Below, piece after piece: positions 35,219-46,519 of a stretch of DNA of 64,000 nucleotides (position 1 is the first letter of the stretch; each line of letters opens with the position of its first letter). The translations under genes and the position numbers were made by a program. The DNA is from Oncomelania hupensis (lineage: Eukaryota > Mollusca > Gastropoda > Littorinimorpha > Pomatiopsidae), in contig CM072512.1 in NCBI GenBank assembly GCA_036898135.1, positions 19,014,118-19,078,117 on the forward strand. The letters run 5' to 3'. The notes under the pieces are model-generated. The model saw nothing but the letters and a program-made list of their open reading frames with translations. It was not told the origin of the DNA and did no database searches.

Positions 35219-36748
35219 TGTCACGTGGGGTTTATGGGCTCTGCACAATGGAATTATGGACCCTCACGTTTATTCGGTGGGAACTGCTAGTAAGTCACCC
35301 TATGAACTACTTTAATAAATTTATTTGTTTAGCTCGTTCTGTGTTAAGGTTGGGGTACAGAGATAGATAGAAAAATGGTAAAAGATTACTGTCACACTAG
35401 CTTTCACACGGCTATGAATCATATGTAGTCCAGCCACTTGATAACAGTTAAAATCACACATTTATTTCTTCTACTCTATACAAGATTCTCTAAGTACTAA
35501 TCTAACTTAAAATGTCTCAGTCACTGCTAATAGTTCGATCGCTGATAGTCTAGGCAGCTATTATATCTTCCTCGGGCACTTGCTATTACTTTGCATGTAG
35601 ATTTGGACTACTGTGGTCCTTTTTACAGTTTCTGAAGAGTTGGACTACTGTGGTCCTGTTATGATCAGTTTAAGTGCACCTTCGTTTTTGCACTTAACTG
35701 CTAGATGGAGCGTGCGAAGTCCTTCTGTGAGGTAGCTTCTGGTCCACCTGTGTCGTTGTGTAGTTGGGTTCCCTTGCCACGCTGTGGGGTCTGACAGGGT
35801 GTTTTTCAAGGTAGCTCTTTCCGACTTGTGCGGTAGAGTCTCCTCAACCAACTAGTCGTTTCTGTGGAGTGGGGTGCACAGGATAGCTCGGGATAGCTCG
35901 GGATAGCTCGCCTGCTCGTCTGTAATATAAGAGACGAAATTCTGCACAACCCTGAATAATCGGTTTGTGCAGAGCGTCTCACTGAAAGCCAAGTAGCCCT
36001 CAGTGATAGCTCCACATCTCTATACATAAGCGACGAACATTCTGCTACTTCCGGGTTCCACTGGAATCTCAACTCTAAATTCCTATACATACATAAATAT
36101 AAATCGTGTCTAACTATACACATACAGAATTAATAATAATATAAACATTCAGTGGTACAGTCACTGGTCTGCAAACATACATATAAGTTAAACAACAGTG
36201 GTTCCGTACGGGATACAACATGGCGGCGCAACCGGTCGTGTTTCACCACGTGTTTGGCTTTCCCACATGGTCACGCAAATTCGGATTAATAATTCACATT
36301 TATGCATAGCAAATTCCACAAACATAATTTCAACAATCATATAAATATATCACGATGAAACAGAAGGGTGTTCATTTACCTGTTTGACAAGTTCAGGCCC
36401 GTTGTGACTTGAGAGAACTCTAAGATTCTAAAGTCCTGCTTCCTGGTCTATGAGTGAAGAGATTTCTCTAGCTGTGGAGATGTTGACTCTTCCTCGCCTC
36501 ACACACGACTGATTCAAACTGCGCTAGGATCTGACACAGTAAAACTGCTCTACCCGCTAAGCTGAGCTCTCATTGGTTAAAACGGTCAAATTCAAAGCTC
36601 AAGTGCTGAGTCACTGCGCAGCGTGGGTCGGGCTCGCGGTGTGTACTTTACTTGCTGGCTGTGTACTATACTAACTCTCTTAATGTTACAAAAACTACAC
36701 AAGGCTAAATAGTCAATGGGCAGAGTTAAAACTAGCCAGTTCATGACA
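35219..36748. mobile_element. solo-LTR-like insertion, 1,530 bp, TGT...ACA ends
   Basis: The insert starts tgtcacgtgggg and ends ttcatgaca, with short inverted ends (tgtca/tgaca). It is bracketed by a 5-bp duplication aggac within RTE sequence. TG...CA ends plus a 4-6-bp duplication are the classic mark of LTR retrotransposon integration, and no gag or pol coding lies inside, hence a solo LTR. Inside are aataaa near 35,315, a triplicated gatagctcggg near 35,883-35,912, two copies of ggactactgtggtcct (35,606 and 35,642) and a caacatggcggcg motif near 36,218. A DNA transposon with TGTCA inverted ends remains an alternative. Confidence 0.75.
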
Positions 36749-37101
36749 AGGACCATCAGTCCACATTGCAAGGTAAGGCTGCTGCTGTCCACTGTCCTCT
36801 CCATCTTCCTATACACTAGCGAAATAATGACCCTCACAGCAGATCTACAACGAAGAATACAAAGCATGAAGATGATGTGCTACAGAAGACTTCTGGGCAT
36901 TTCCTATACCCAGCACATAATCAACAACGAAGTCCGACAGACCATCACACAAGCCATTGGATAACACGATGACCTGCTCACAGTGGTGAAGAAACGGAAA
37001 CTTCGATGGCATGGCCACGTCACCAGAGCATCAGGCCTTACAAAGACTATCCTGCAATGCACGGTGCAAGGAGGCAGAAGAAGAGGGAGACCGAAAAAGA
37101 G
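36749..37101 (+). mobile_element. RTE-like LINE copy 3, right part
   Basis: Continues RTE copy 3 from aggaccatcag onward. It reads RLLLSTVLSIFLYTSE, DLQRRIQSMKMMCYRRLLGI and TQHIINNEVRQTITQAIG, then has a stop (TAA for the usual Gln codon), and ends abruptly in GRRRGRPKKS-type coding at ccgaaaaagag. The expected next 160 bp and the tail are found inverted at 37,753-37,917. Confidence 0.85.
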
Positions 37102-37692
37102 CTAGTTTTTACAAAACGAAAATAATTATTCCTTGTAGGTATGGCCAGGACAGCTAAAATTGAGAAAGTGACGCCACAACAAAGGCGGCCTCATGCTTAC
37201 TTCATTATGATGTAACCATACAGCGTAAAATTGCTGTTCGACCTTATTCACCATTTGTTTTAACAAAGTATACATGGATAGCGGCTGAAACTGGACCTGA
37301 GTTAAAATGTGATGTCACAGTGTAGTACATGAGGATTTGACGTCATAGTTGTGTCCGTCTGCTCCATCAGCCTTATCACAATCTTTTGTTGAACAAGCCC
37401 TATGGAGTTGACATAATGAACTACATAGCCAACCCCCCCCCCCCCTCCCCCTCCCCACCGCTCCCCCGACCCCTCTTCTCTCCTCTCTCCGTCACTAACG
37501 TCATCTACTACTTAATATTCGAATTGTATTGTACAAAAGATTTCAAAGAGGAACAACTATTATGCTTTGTCGCACAGTGAATAAAAATATTTAGAACATA
37601 GCTTTTGAAAAAAAAAATAAATTGTTTTATGTTCTTTCTTTCTTCTGTAAAGCGCTATGAGCTCTAGTGAGGAAGGGCGCTGTACAAATGTT
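37102..37692. other. segment between the two halves of RTE copy 3; poly-C tract
   Basis: No gene recognised. A pyrimidine run with about 14 consecutive C lies at 37,431-37,475. From about 37,640 the sequence gtaaagcgctatgagctcta ... gggcgctgtacaaatg resembles an L2-like LINE or SINE 3' end, with the following TAG repeat as its tail. Confidence 0.5.

Positions 37693-37753
<61 letters not shown>
37693..37753. repeat. (TAG)n microsatellite
   Basis: About 20 TAG units between the L2-like 3' end and the RTE 3' fragment. Confidence 0.95.
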
Positions 37754-37917
37754 CCTATCCCTATCCTATCCTATCCTATAACTCTGAGGTCGTAGGGGCA
37801 CCACAGATGATCGTTTAACCAACGTACTCCATCTTTCCCTGTCCTCAGCAACCCTGATTGTTTAGCTCAGTGTCAAACCAGTCCATTCTCGAATGTTGTC
37901 CTCCCACCTCTTTTTCG
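37754..37917 (-). mobile_element. RTE 3' terminal fragment, inverted relative to copy 3
   Basis: The plus-strand sequence begins with the tail cctatccctatcctatccta and matches the last ~160 bp of the full RTE copies (gaggtcgtaggggcaccaca, cagatgatcgtttaacca). It stops at tttttcg (37,917), the same point in the element at which copy 3 breaks off at 37,101. The two pieces overlap by about 10 bp. Confidence 0.85.
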
Positions 37918-37981
37918 AGCTTGCTAATTTTCCTAATAAATCGATAAATCCATCGTCACTATCATTGTCAAAGTCCGCCAT
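37862..37981 (-). CDS. 39-aa chimeric ORF: unknown N-terminus plus RTE C-terminal peptide
   Basis: An ATG in a strong context (gtaatggcggac) opens MADFDNDSDDGFIDLLGKLA, an acidic start typical of a genuine first exon. The frame passes without a break into the RTE peptide KKRWEDNIREWTGLTLS and stops at TAA where RTE copies have a Glu codon. The atggcggac start overlaps a YY1-like promoter motif. Coding status is uncertain; it is equally possible that the acidic exon once spliced to other exons and that the RTE fragment has cut it off. Confidence 0.35.
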   Translation of the reverse strand: MADFDNDSDDGFIDLLGKLASSKKRWEDNIREWTGLTLS

Positions 37982-40900
37982 TACGGTCGCGAATGGATGT
38001 GACAAAAATCCGTTCAGAATTTGGTCAAGAAACAATCGAGAAAAGACTGCCCAACTAAAATCGGCACAACGGTTTGAACCGGCGGAAGTGGCAAGAACGT
38101 TGTTTTCAACACAGGAGAGCTTCTATTTCCGGTAGTTTCAGTTTACTTTCGGTACCTATCGATCCACGGTTTATCACGGAGCAGGCCTGGACGGAAAACA
38201 CGGTTTATCACGGAGCAGAGCACCAAGAGTTAAAGACACCTGCATGGACTTTTCAGAATGATGTCCATATAAATGGTTGCAGTTCAAAACTTGCACTCTC
38301 CTGTATTCATGGCAGTTTTGAAAGAAAAATATAGCGAAAACAGCGGAGGGGAAAACAAACAAACAAACAAACAAAACAAAACCTTCCCGAAATGTGATGC
38401 CTTCCTGTTATCAAGATGCAATAGGCGGTCTGAAATTCTGAAATTCTAAAGTGACTTCGTGTATTGTTTTCCTGGGTGGGCTTATTCTTCCACGGAAGAC
38501 GTTGGTACGTGCAGTTTCCAGTCCATCCCATTCATCTAAGGGTCTTAGACTAAGTAAAAAGTAGTAAGGAAGGAGTGAACGAAGGTCACCTCAGTATTTC
38601 TAACTTCGAAAATTTCACCAGATGTAAAATATCATTATCATCAAGGTGTACATCTCGAATTCCGTTATGAGTGCCATCAATGACGTCAACATCACCACCA
38701 GCATCTCTGAATCCACGGTTTTCTTCTTCTGCGCCACTTCCTCCTTCTTCTCCTTCTCCTCCTCCTCCTCCTTCTTCTCCTTCTTCTCCTCCTCCGCCGC
38801 CGCTGTCTTTTTTTATTCTTCGTCTTCATTTTGTGTGTAGGACTTTCCTAAATATTTGACATTGAACTTCAAAGATGAAATCATTTTGGTGCATCCGTCT
38901 TAGTAGTTGCACGTTATAACGAAGAGCGCTTATGGATCTGCATTCATTTAAGTAATAATAACAAGAGTAGTATCCTAGTGCACCAACATGGAGGCAAAGC
39001 AACCTCACCACTTACATTCCTTTTTTTTTTTTTTTTTTTTTTTTAAAGAAGGTGAAGAAGAATGAGCAACAACAATAACAGTCAGTAGGTCACAGATCAC
39101 AACAGACTCTCGGCAACAGGTTCAGACGCATTCAGCGAAGTGTGTAATGCTCACAGTTGGAGCTGAATATGTTAAATACGGATTGCCCCCGTCAAAATCT
39201 GGCTTCAGGTTTGACGCATTGTTGCCCTCATACCATACATGCATGAGAACGCCAGACCCATCGAATTAAGCATTGGGAAACCCTGAATTACCTTAGGAAA
39301 AGAGAGGGGAGCCATTGTCAGTTAGTTTGTCCCCCGCGCTACTGTTAAATTGTATTACTTCTTCTAGCTCTTGATGCATTCTTTTTCGCAACAAGTACAC
39401 CACGTATGAAATTAAAAACAAATTCAAGGACTACAGATAGGTGCACGTATTTTGTGCGAGTATGAATATCTTGTGTGTTTATAGCGCGATCATTTTGTTT
39501 GCTTCACGATAATAATTTATGTAAATATTCTAAGCAATTACTGAAATCATAATTATTTAAGTCGTTAATATCCTTTCCAATTATATTTTTGTATAACCGG
39601 CTTTAGTGTATTGTGTACCAAATTGGTCCACACCCTGTATAATTGCGTGTGTCTGTAGCGCGATGGGGTTCTTTACTTTATATTTTATTAATCCAAAGAC
39701 TCACCAGGGTTTGGGCAGAGCCCTCTAGGACTTGCGCCTGAATTAAAATTCCAATAAGAGTTTAAGGCATAGTTTTTTTATTTCAGAATCTGCATGTCGC
39801 CTCAACCTTTCCAGTCACCTACTAATTATATGCTCGTCAAAATGGATGAATGTGCTGAGCTGCTGCAGTATTTTAAGTTGATTATTTTCAGGCCAGGGCG
39901 GCAATTTTGGGTAACGTTGAATGCACCAAGATATATAACTTAAAGAAGCAGAACTTTAGAACTTAACTTTATTTTTAATCTGTTTGTGTTCGTCGTTGCA
40001 AACTAGCAACGAAATCAGGCGTTGTCAATCTTGAAAACGTCCCGTTTTCAAATCGAGTGTATTTCTCGGGCAAATGTTACACACACACACGCACACGCAT
40101 ACACACACAAGCACACACACCTTTCCTCTATCCACTGTGTATGTGCGTGCGTGCGTGCGTGCGTGTGTGTTTCAGCCATTATCTTTTTTTTTTCCCTGAC
40201 ATAGAAGCCAGCACCTTTCTAAACGACGGAGTCGTTGAAAAGGCATTGAAATCTCTTGACTTGCGGAATTCCAAGGATTTTTAGTTTAGTTAGGTCGTCC
40301 TTGTAAGCAGCCTTTTAATGCTAACATAATTCTGGGTGTATGGAAAACAGCGGATGGTTTGTGCAGGTCGAAAGTGTACGCCCTTCACACGGTCTTACAA
40401 GTTGACGCAGTCACGAGGAGTTGGTGTGAGAAATTAGTTTACCTTTTGGGAATTAGGACGCCTTGACCTTTTGACGGCTGATAATATCGTTTTTGAAATC
40501 CATAATTCCTTAAACTCTTCAAAAGAAACGATAAACCTGTCCAAAAGGTATCCTTGACGTGCTTGCTAGGTTAATTGGGTGTTTTACCTGTAGTCTATAA
40601 GTACGAAACTAAAGTATTATTGCATTTTTAATAGAAGACATTTAAAAAAAAACCAACAACTTATTATTGTTAAGGTAAAAGTACACATTTTCGGTTTTAT
40701 TAAAAACCTTTATCAAGTGGACTACGAGTAAAACGCTAACCAAGTTTCGCGTTATCGCATTATCGCAGTCTTATTCCTTTGTGCGCTAAAATTTGTATTG
40801 TGCTTTCGGCAGATTTTGCTTTTTGGTTCTTGACTTTTGATCCATCATGTGAGATAGCCTTATACTTACCACAAGACCAGTTAATTTTTTTTATTATAGT

Positions 40901-41270
40901 ATGAATTAAGGCTTCGGAATGGACGAGAATAGAAATGCGGAAGAGATAAAAATTGCGAATTACTGGAAGAAATCTGCCTAAAATGAAAACATCGTTTTCT
41001 CTCTTTTCCTTATTGCCAGCAGTCTCTCTTGCCTCGTTTTCAAAGCATGGCGTCCCTCTTCGTTCTTTGTTCTGGTTTCCAGCATGGTGTCCTGCTTTTG
41101 TCTGTTAGCGATCTGTTAGAGAGGTCGTGACTTGTTTACGTGATTATTGACTTTGTCTGCTACTGCCCTTCTCTTCTTTCTTCCCGCTGTGTGGTAGGAA
41201 AAGGTCGAGCCTCCTGGTGGACGGAGGGGTTTCTTCTCAAAGCTGATCAGCGTTGCATGATACAGGTACT
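37982..41270. other. no complete gene recognised
   Basis: Contains a ~37-bp tandem duplication around cacggtttatcacggagcag (38,176 and 38,202), a CTT/CCT-rich patch at 38,725-38,810, poly-T at 39,020-39,044, and AC/GTGC tracts at 40,081-40,170. A possible exon-like frame after a splice-acceptor-like tttttttccctgacatag (to 40,204) reads EASTFLNDGVVEKALKSLD and ends at TAG 40,282-40,284. It is unrecognised. Confidence 0.4.
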
Positions 41271-41282
41271 GAGAAGTACTGA
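41271..41282. repeat. 12-bp target-site duplication of SINE C
   Basis: gagaagtactga, exact partner at 41,521-41,532. Confidence 0.9.
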
Positions 41283-41520
41283 ATGAATGAACATTGAGGT
41301 TTAACGTCTACACCCACCATTGGCGATATGGCAGACGGGGATAACCATCCCAGGGAAAGAGGGGTATGGACCTGAATCAACACTGAACCACCAAAGCAAT
41401 CATACTGCTAAAATGGACAGTGAAAGTGGCCACTTTTTATATCGCCCACCACGGGATTCGAACCTGGGTCATCGGTGTGCCAGGCGAACGCTCTACCAAT
41501 TGAGTTACAGCGGTGGGACG
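41283..41520 (-). mobile_element. SINE family C (238 bp, tRNA-headed, complete)
   Basis: On the minus strand the head reads gtaactcaattggtagagcg (A box and D arm) and ggttcgaatcc (perfect B box). The body follows, then the 3' end gacgttaaacctcaatgttc and an (ATTC)n tail. Exact 12-bp duplications bracket it, so both ends are defined. It is probably a full-length SINE transcribed by RNA polymerase III. Its tail differs from the A and B families, implying a different LINE partner. The 70-codon plus frame across it is an artefact. Confidence 0.9.
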
Positions 41521-41532
41521 GAGAAGTACTGA
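41521..41532. repeat. 12-bp target-site duplication of SINE C
   Basis: Partner of 41,271-41,282. Confidence 0.9.
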
Positions 41533-44287
41533 CAGAGAGAACATGCTTTTATTCGCAGCTTTAGCTGAAGTTCCGAATGAGTCCCTCGTTTAAAGGGCCC
41601 CTGCTGTCTCCGACACACTACATGCATAAGCATTTGCATATTTTAAATGCTAAAATTAGCACCAACAGCCTTACGAAGCCCTCATCAAATCATGCTAATT
41701 AAACGGCTTTAATGTCTATTCGTTCTTTGTTTTAATAGTTTTGTGGAACACAGATAAAATAATGCCTGTTCGCCCTTTATTTCTGTTTATCATTTTGCAA
41801 ATGGCAGTCAGGAGAGTAAAGCTAAGAGATAATTTTGTTGCCAGTATCTTGAAGAATTAAAATAAAATTAAAATACAGACAATGAGTACGCACCAATCAG
41901 ATGCCTCTCGATGTTTCTCGAGTTCTTTTGTCGGTAGAAGAAAGTTTAATGTAGTATATTTAATATCAGTATACATTAACTGAAAGCGCTCGTCAGTATA
42001 GCAGAAATATTTACAAGGACGATGCTATTTAAAGGAACTGATGCTTAAAGACATTAATATAGCGCACGTATTGAAATAGGTAATAATAATCTGACGCAGT
42101 TACTTAGCTCGAGTATAAAAAATGGGTTAAATGGACGCAAACGTTCCTTTATCTCATTTCCTAACAAAGTTAATGGTGCAAGACTTGACATGAATACATG
42201 AATGCATTCAAAGAGCACTCGTTATTGCGCTCACATCATGTGTGGCAAGTCGTTTGTGTTGGATAGTGACATTCTTTATAACAGACAATTAATTTTCACA
42301 GTGGAGTTTGTCTACAACAGTTGCACCCACTGATCCAGGGTCGTATTTGGCGAAACTCCTAATGGAATTCAGATCATAGACGCCGTAACGTCGGATTGTG
42401 TGTTGTTGTTTTTGTTTTTTTAAATCAAAATTTACATTTAAATTGTTTCTGTGGAAATTTCGAACATAAAACAATGTGTATTTATAAGGGATTTGCACCT
42501 TTGTGTTCTTTGTTGGGAGTGGGAGAGGTACATATTATACATATATGTGGGTGCATGTGCATGTTTAGTTACGATTAATATTTTTATTTCTTGGTTTCGC
42601 TATAATTAATTATTGGTTTAACTATGATTAGTATTCTCTTTAATTAACATTGCAATGTGATTTGTTTATAGTTTGAAAATGTGAAGGAATTTTATTCTGG
42701 TTATTAAATTTGTCTTGAGGAAGGTTTTAATACCGAAATGTTGACTTTTAAAATGAACTTCTTGTTTTAGTGTTTGATTTTAATTTTTTTAAATCTTTTT
42801 ATCTTGAACATTAAACTAAGGAATCATTAGAGAATTTCCTGTGTCAATATACAGCGACATTCCAGCATCTTGCTTGTCTTTCCTGTAGATTTCCAGAAAT
42901 CGTTCAAAGTTTGCTTGTCTCGTTACTTTAGCTGCAATTTAAGATAGTGTGGTTTTTCTACCTTAACAATTTTAAATTGTGTGTGTGTGTGTACGCGCGC
43001 GCGCCTGTATTATTTAATCCTGTGTCTCTGTCTGTTCGTGTGACTGTGTACGTTAAGTTGTACATTGGCCTTTGGTATGTTTAGTCTCAAATCGCAATCA
43101 CCGTTGGGATAAATGTTTGCCCTGAACTACACCGGGTAAGGAAGATAAATCGCAGTAGAAGCTTGCGAGGGAATGATTATGGGCCTTGATAAGAGCTCTA
43201 AGCTCCAACAGATTCTGAACATCATTCTTTCCTAGAACCTCAGACAGTGGGTACTATAGCATGGGTGTATGGCAAAATAGAATGTAGAAATTGTGAGGTT
43301 AAAATGTTGGATTTTATTATTTTCTTGGAGTCTGCATGCAGCGATGCCCTCTAAACTAAACTTGCAAATGAATATTATTTATTAATTTGCGACAGAGTTA
43401 TTGGGTAAACAAGGAACATTCCAGACAAGACACTTTGAGTTTTAATGCCTCCAGTGACACATTATTTTATTACATTGGGTACAATGATAACATTAATTAT
43501 TTTGTCTTCAGGCCTGACATGAAAAACATTTTCAACAAATGAATAAATTTAAATACCCCCCTCCCTCGACACACCATTTGGCCGATGTTTGAGGTGACTG
43601 CCCACCACCCCTGAGACTTGAGAGAGTGCGTGTGCGTATGATGTGTGTGTGCGCGCATTAGATTTTTTTACCTGCATGGGTGGAGGTAAATGATATCAGT
43701 CTAGTAGTAGTACAAGTGTAAATGTAGCGGTGACCAAGAGGTTTTGTGGTTCTTTTGGTTGTCAGTGAGAGATTTGGGAGACAGGATAGCATGCAGTGAA
43801 AACTGCCATGCCATTCTAGTATTTAAGGTACACCAATGCGCCATGCACGTGCAGCTTGCCCCTGCGAGTTCGAATATGACAGGGTTATGGGGTTCCGAGA
43901 TAGGCAGGTGATCGTCTGCCTTTACTTGACTAGCTCATCAAGACTGCTGGCATTCCGGCGTTGACTGATAACTGAAAGAGTTTGTTGTTGCCTTGTAACT
44001 TCATTATCTTCCTGACTGCTGAGTAACTAGAGACCACGCGAGATTGTGCTGAAGATTAAAATGTTATCTTTTCCATACTGTTGTTCAGACATCTATCAGA
44101 TCTCAGGCATATAATTCAACGCTATCGACATCGAGTGTGCTGTAATTGTTTACATAAATGTACCTGATAGTAATGTGGGAAATGAACCTTTTATTTTCAG
44201 AATTTGCTTGATTGTATTTTGTGCTGGTTTGCGTTGTTTTGGAAGAGGTTGTCTGAAGTATATAAATTATGCATTAAATATGTTTGT
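41533..44287. other. no gene recognised
   Basis: AT-rich; short frames; GT/GC tract near 42,979-43,005. Nothing resembling a conserved exon was seen. Confidence 0.45.
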
Positions 44288-44341
44288 AACTGCACGCCCC
44301 TACGACCTCCGAGTTAGGGGGATAGGATAGGAACTGCACGC
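44288..44341 (+). mobile_element. 34-bp RTE 3'-end micro-insertion with 10-bp TSD
   Basis: Two exact copies of aactgcacgc (44,288-44,297 and 44,332-44,341) bracket 34 bp. These read ccctacgacctccgagttag, then gggggataggatagg: the very last RTE codons plus the (GGATA)n tail. This is an extreme 5' truncation, and it independently marks the RTE 3' terminus. Confidence 0.9.
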
Positions 44342-44799
44342 ACTTTTGTTCGCAATTGATTTGTTTTGTTGTTACTGTTATTCTTTCTCCTTCCTCTCTT
44401 TTCTCTCTTTCTGGAAAATGCTCCTACTAGTCTCATCCATTCGGCAAGGTCTATGCTTGAAACAATTGAACTTCTTCTCGCTCTCCTCTCAAAGAAGCCT
44501 AGAAAGAGTGAGGGGTGATTGTTGAGAACGGGGCGGGGAGGGAAGAAAACAGGGAGATAACCTGCTGATCCCGCTGGATAAAAACACAGGCGGGCAGCCG
44601 AGTTGTGAGGCCAGGAAAACAACTTGTTGGAACCCTTCCATCAAGTTTTCAAGCTCTGACACGAAAATTGAAGCATGCTGACGGAAATGAAATTAACAGT
44701 AATTACAATGAATGGACAAGATGCCGAGTGATATGAAATTCGTTGTTATTGAAAGAAGCAGAATACTAACAAACTAGCAAAAACACGTAATTCCCCCTT

Positions 44800-44990
44800 T
44801 GAAGACAGAAAGCATATCCGGTTCATTTATAGCAAAATCCTTTGATGAGTGAAATTGTACCCCCAACGAAAGTGCTATTAAATATTACCTTTTCACTCTC
44901 ATCAAACATCTTCCTTTTCTTCTTCTTCTTCTTTTTTTTTCTTCCTCTTTTTTTTAACCCATCTCCGCTTTCCACCACACCATCACACCT
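44800..44990. repeat. dispersed duplicate block, copy 1
   Basis: Shares gcatatccggttcatttata, acgaaagtgctattaaatat, ctctcatcaaacatcttcc and acccatctccgct with 48,370-48,540. Neither copy has a clear ORF. Confidence 0.8.
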
Positions 44991-45561
44991 CCCACACGCC
45001 CGCACACACGCACGCACACTTTCGAATTTGAAAATTACGCCTGCAAGTGCAAGGGATACAACTTTCCTAGTGGCGTTGTAGTGGAACCGTTTGCAGCAGT
45101 TTTCCCCCTTACCTCTCTGCTCTCAGCCTTTCTCATTCCACAGCCGCCCGAAGTACTCAACCGTGTTGGTGATTCGACATAGGAAGTTCCCGGCTCCCCC
45201 TCCACCTCCTCTCTTTGAAGTATATTATTTACTCATTCTACTTGCTCCCGCATTTGCATAGGGTTGATCTAGCAATAGCCACCATCAGACTAAATGTTGA
45301 AAATCCATAACCCTATTGAAAGTGAATGTCTTAGGGCTTCCTTTCGATCTTTTGCGCTGTAGTCTGTATCACTTGGACATTTACCTTTATGCGGTATGTT
45401 ATAATTTGTGGTCATGAACATTATGATGTCAGATGTAATATAAAAATTTTGATGTCAGATGTAATATAAAACTTTACGAGCTAAAAGAAGAGGCCTGTGA
45501 TACTATTATTTTGTGAATGCGTGTGTGCGTTTATTTTCTCGTTGCTTTTTTCCCCAGAAGT

Positions 45562-45564
<3 letters not shown>

Positions 45565-45609
<45 letters not shown>
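45565..45609. repeat. (GT)n microsatellite
   Basis: About 22 pure GT units. Confidence 0.95.
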
Positions 45610-46519
45610 GTACCTGGCTTATCTATTTGTGTACCTATTCCTTGAATGCATAAATGCTTATCTGCTTTATCTTCTCATCAGCAACTTTCTACTTGCTGTA
45701 CACACCCTTGTTTCTTTACCTGTTGGGACAGTTTCTTGACTGACCATTGGATAACCCAGTAGCAAAGGGACTCTTGATGAAGAACACCGAGTTCCTGTTA
45801 ATTGCCTGTCTACGTGGTTTTGCTACCTGCAACTCTACTAAGTCTAGGGCTACTTTACCAGCAAGCTGCTTATGCAATCCAGTATAAAGATAGTCTAATA
45901 ATTTTTGCGACTTTTCTTATGACATGCTTACGCTGTTGTCTGCTTTATTGCTTTATCTTGCCAGCCGGCAACCATTCCCTCGCCTGGAGTCAGTTCTACA
46001 GGTGGTCTTACTTAATTCGTCTACATTGTCTTTGGACGTAGAATCGCTGTCTGCCGGGCCGTCTTTCTATATGTCTGGATTCAATTCACCAGCTTGTCTT
46101 TTGACAGTTCTAAAGAATACTGGAAGTAAGTAGCCTGGCCGCAGTGAACGGGGTTGCATTAATAACAGCACCTAGAAAATAATCCTTAGTAGATACAATT
46201 GCTGCAAGGATTAAGTATACTTACTTATAGTGTCTATTTACTCTCGATCATAATGCGAAAAAAACAGCTTATAAGATGTCTTTTTCACGCTAACAGATGA
46301 CTATTTACTTCATGTGCTCATACTTTGTGTGTGTGTGTGCGTATACGTGCGTGCCTGTGTGTGTATGTGTGTGCGCGCGCGCGTGTGTGTGTGTGTGTGT
46401 GACATTTGTGACATTTGAATCTAACCGTCGTGTCCGAGCGTTCTAAAGTCTACCTGCTAGAAGCAGTAGTTAGCCATGGGAAATAATTATGTGCCTGTAG
46501 TCTGAAGTGGCGCTCAGTG

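Larger units (their letters stand above)
44342..46490. other. no gene recognised; possible promoter-like patch and microsatellites
   Basis: At 44,530-44,600 a ggggcggggaggg GC box is followed about 45 bp later by ggataaaaac, a weak promoter-like arrangement. There is a CTT tract at 44,914-44,956 and (GT)n at 45,565-45,609. A 28-bp tandem duplication (gatgtcagatgtaatataaa) lies at 45,423-45,474, and GT/GCGC tracts at 46,324-46,401. A block at 44,800-44,990 is repeated at 48,370-48,540. Confidence 0.45.

Noticed and set aside
37753..37917. Twin-priming inversion as explanation for RTE copy 3
   Set aside because: Twin priming leaves the inverted 5' segment upstream of the tail-bearing segment. 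Here the 5' part lies on the tail side, so a later genomic inversion fits better.
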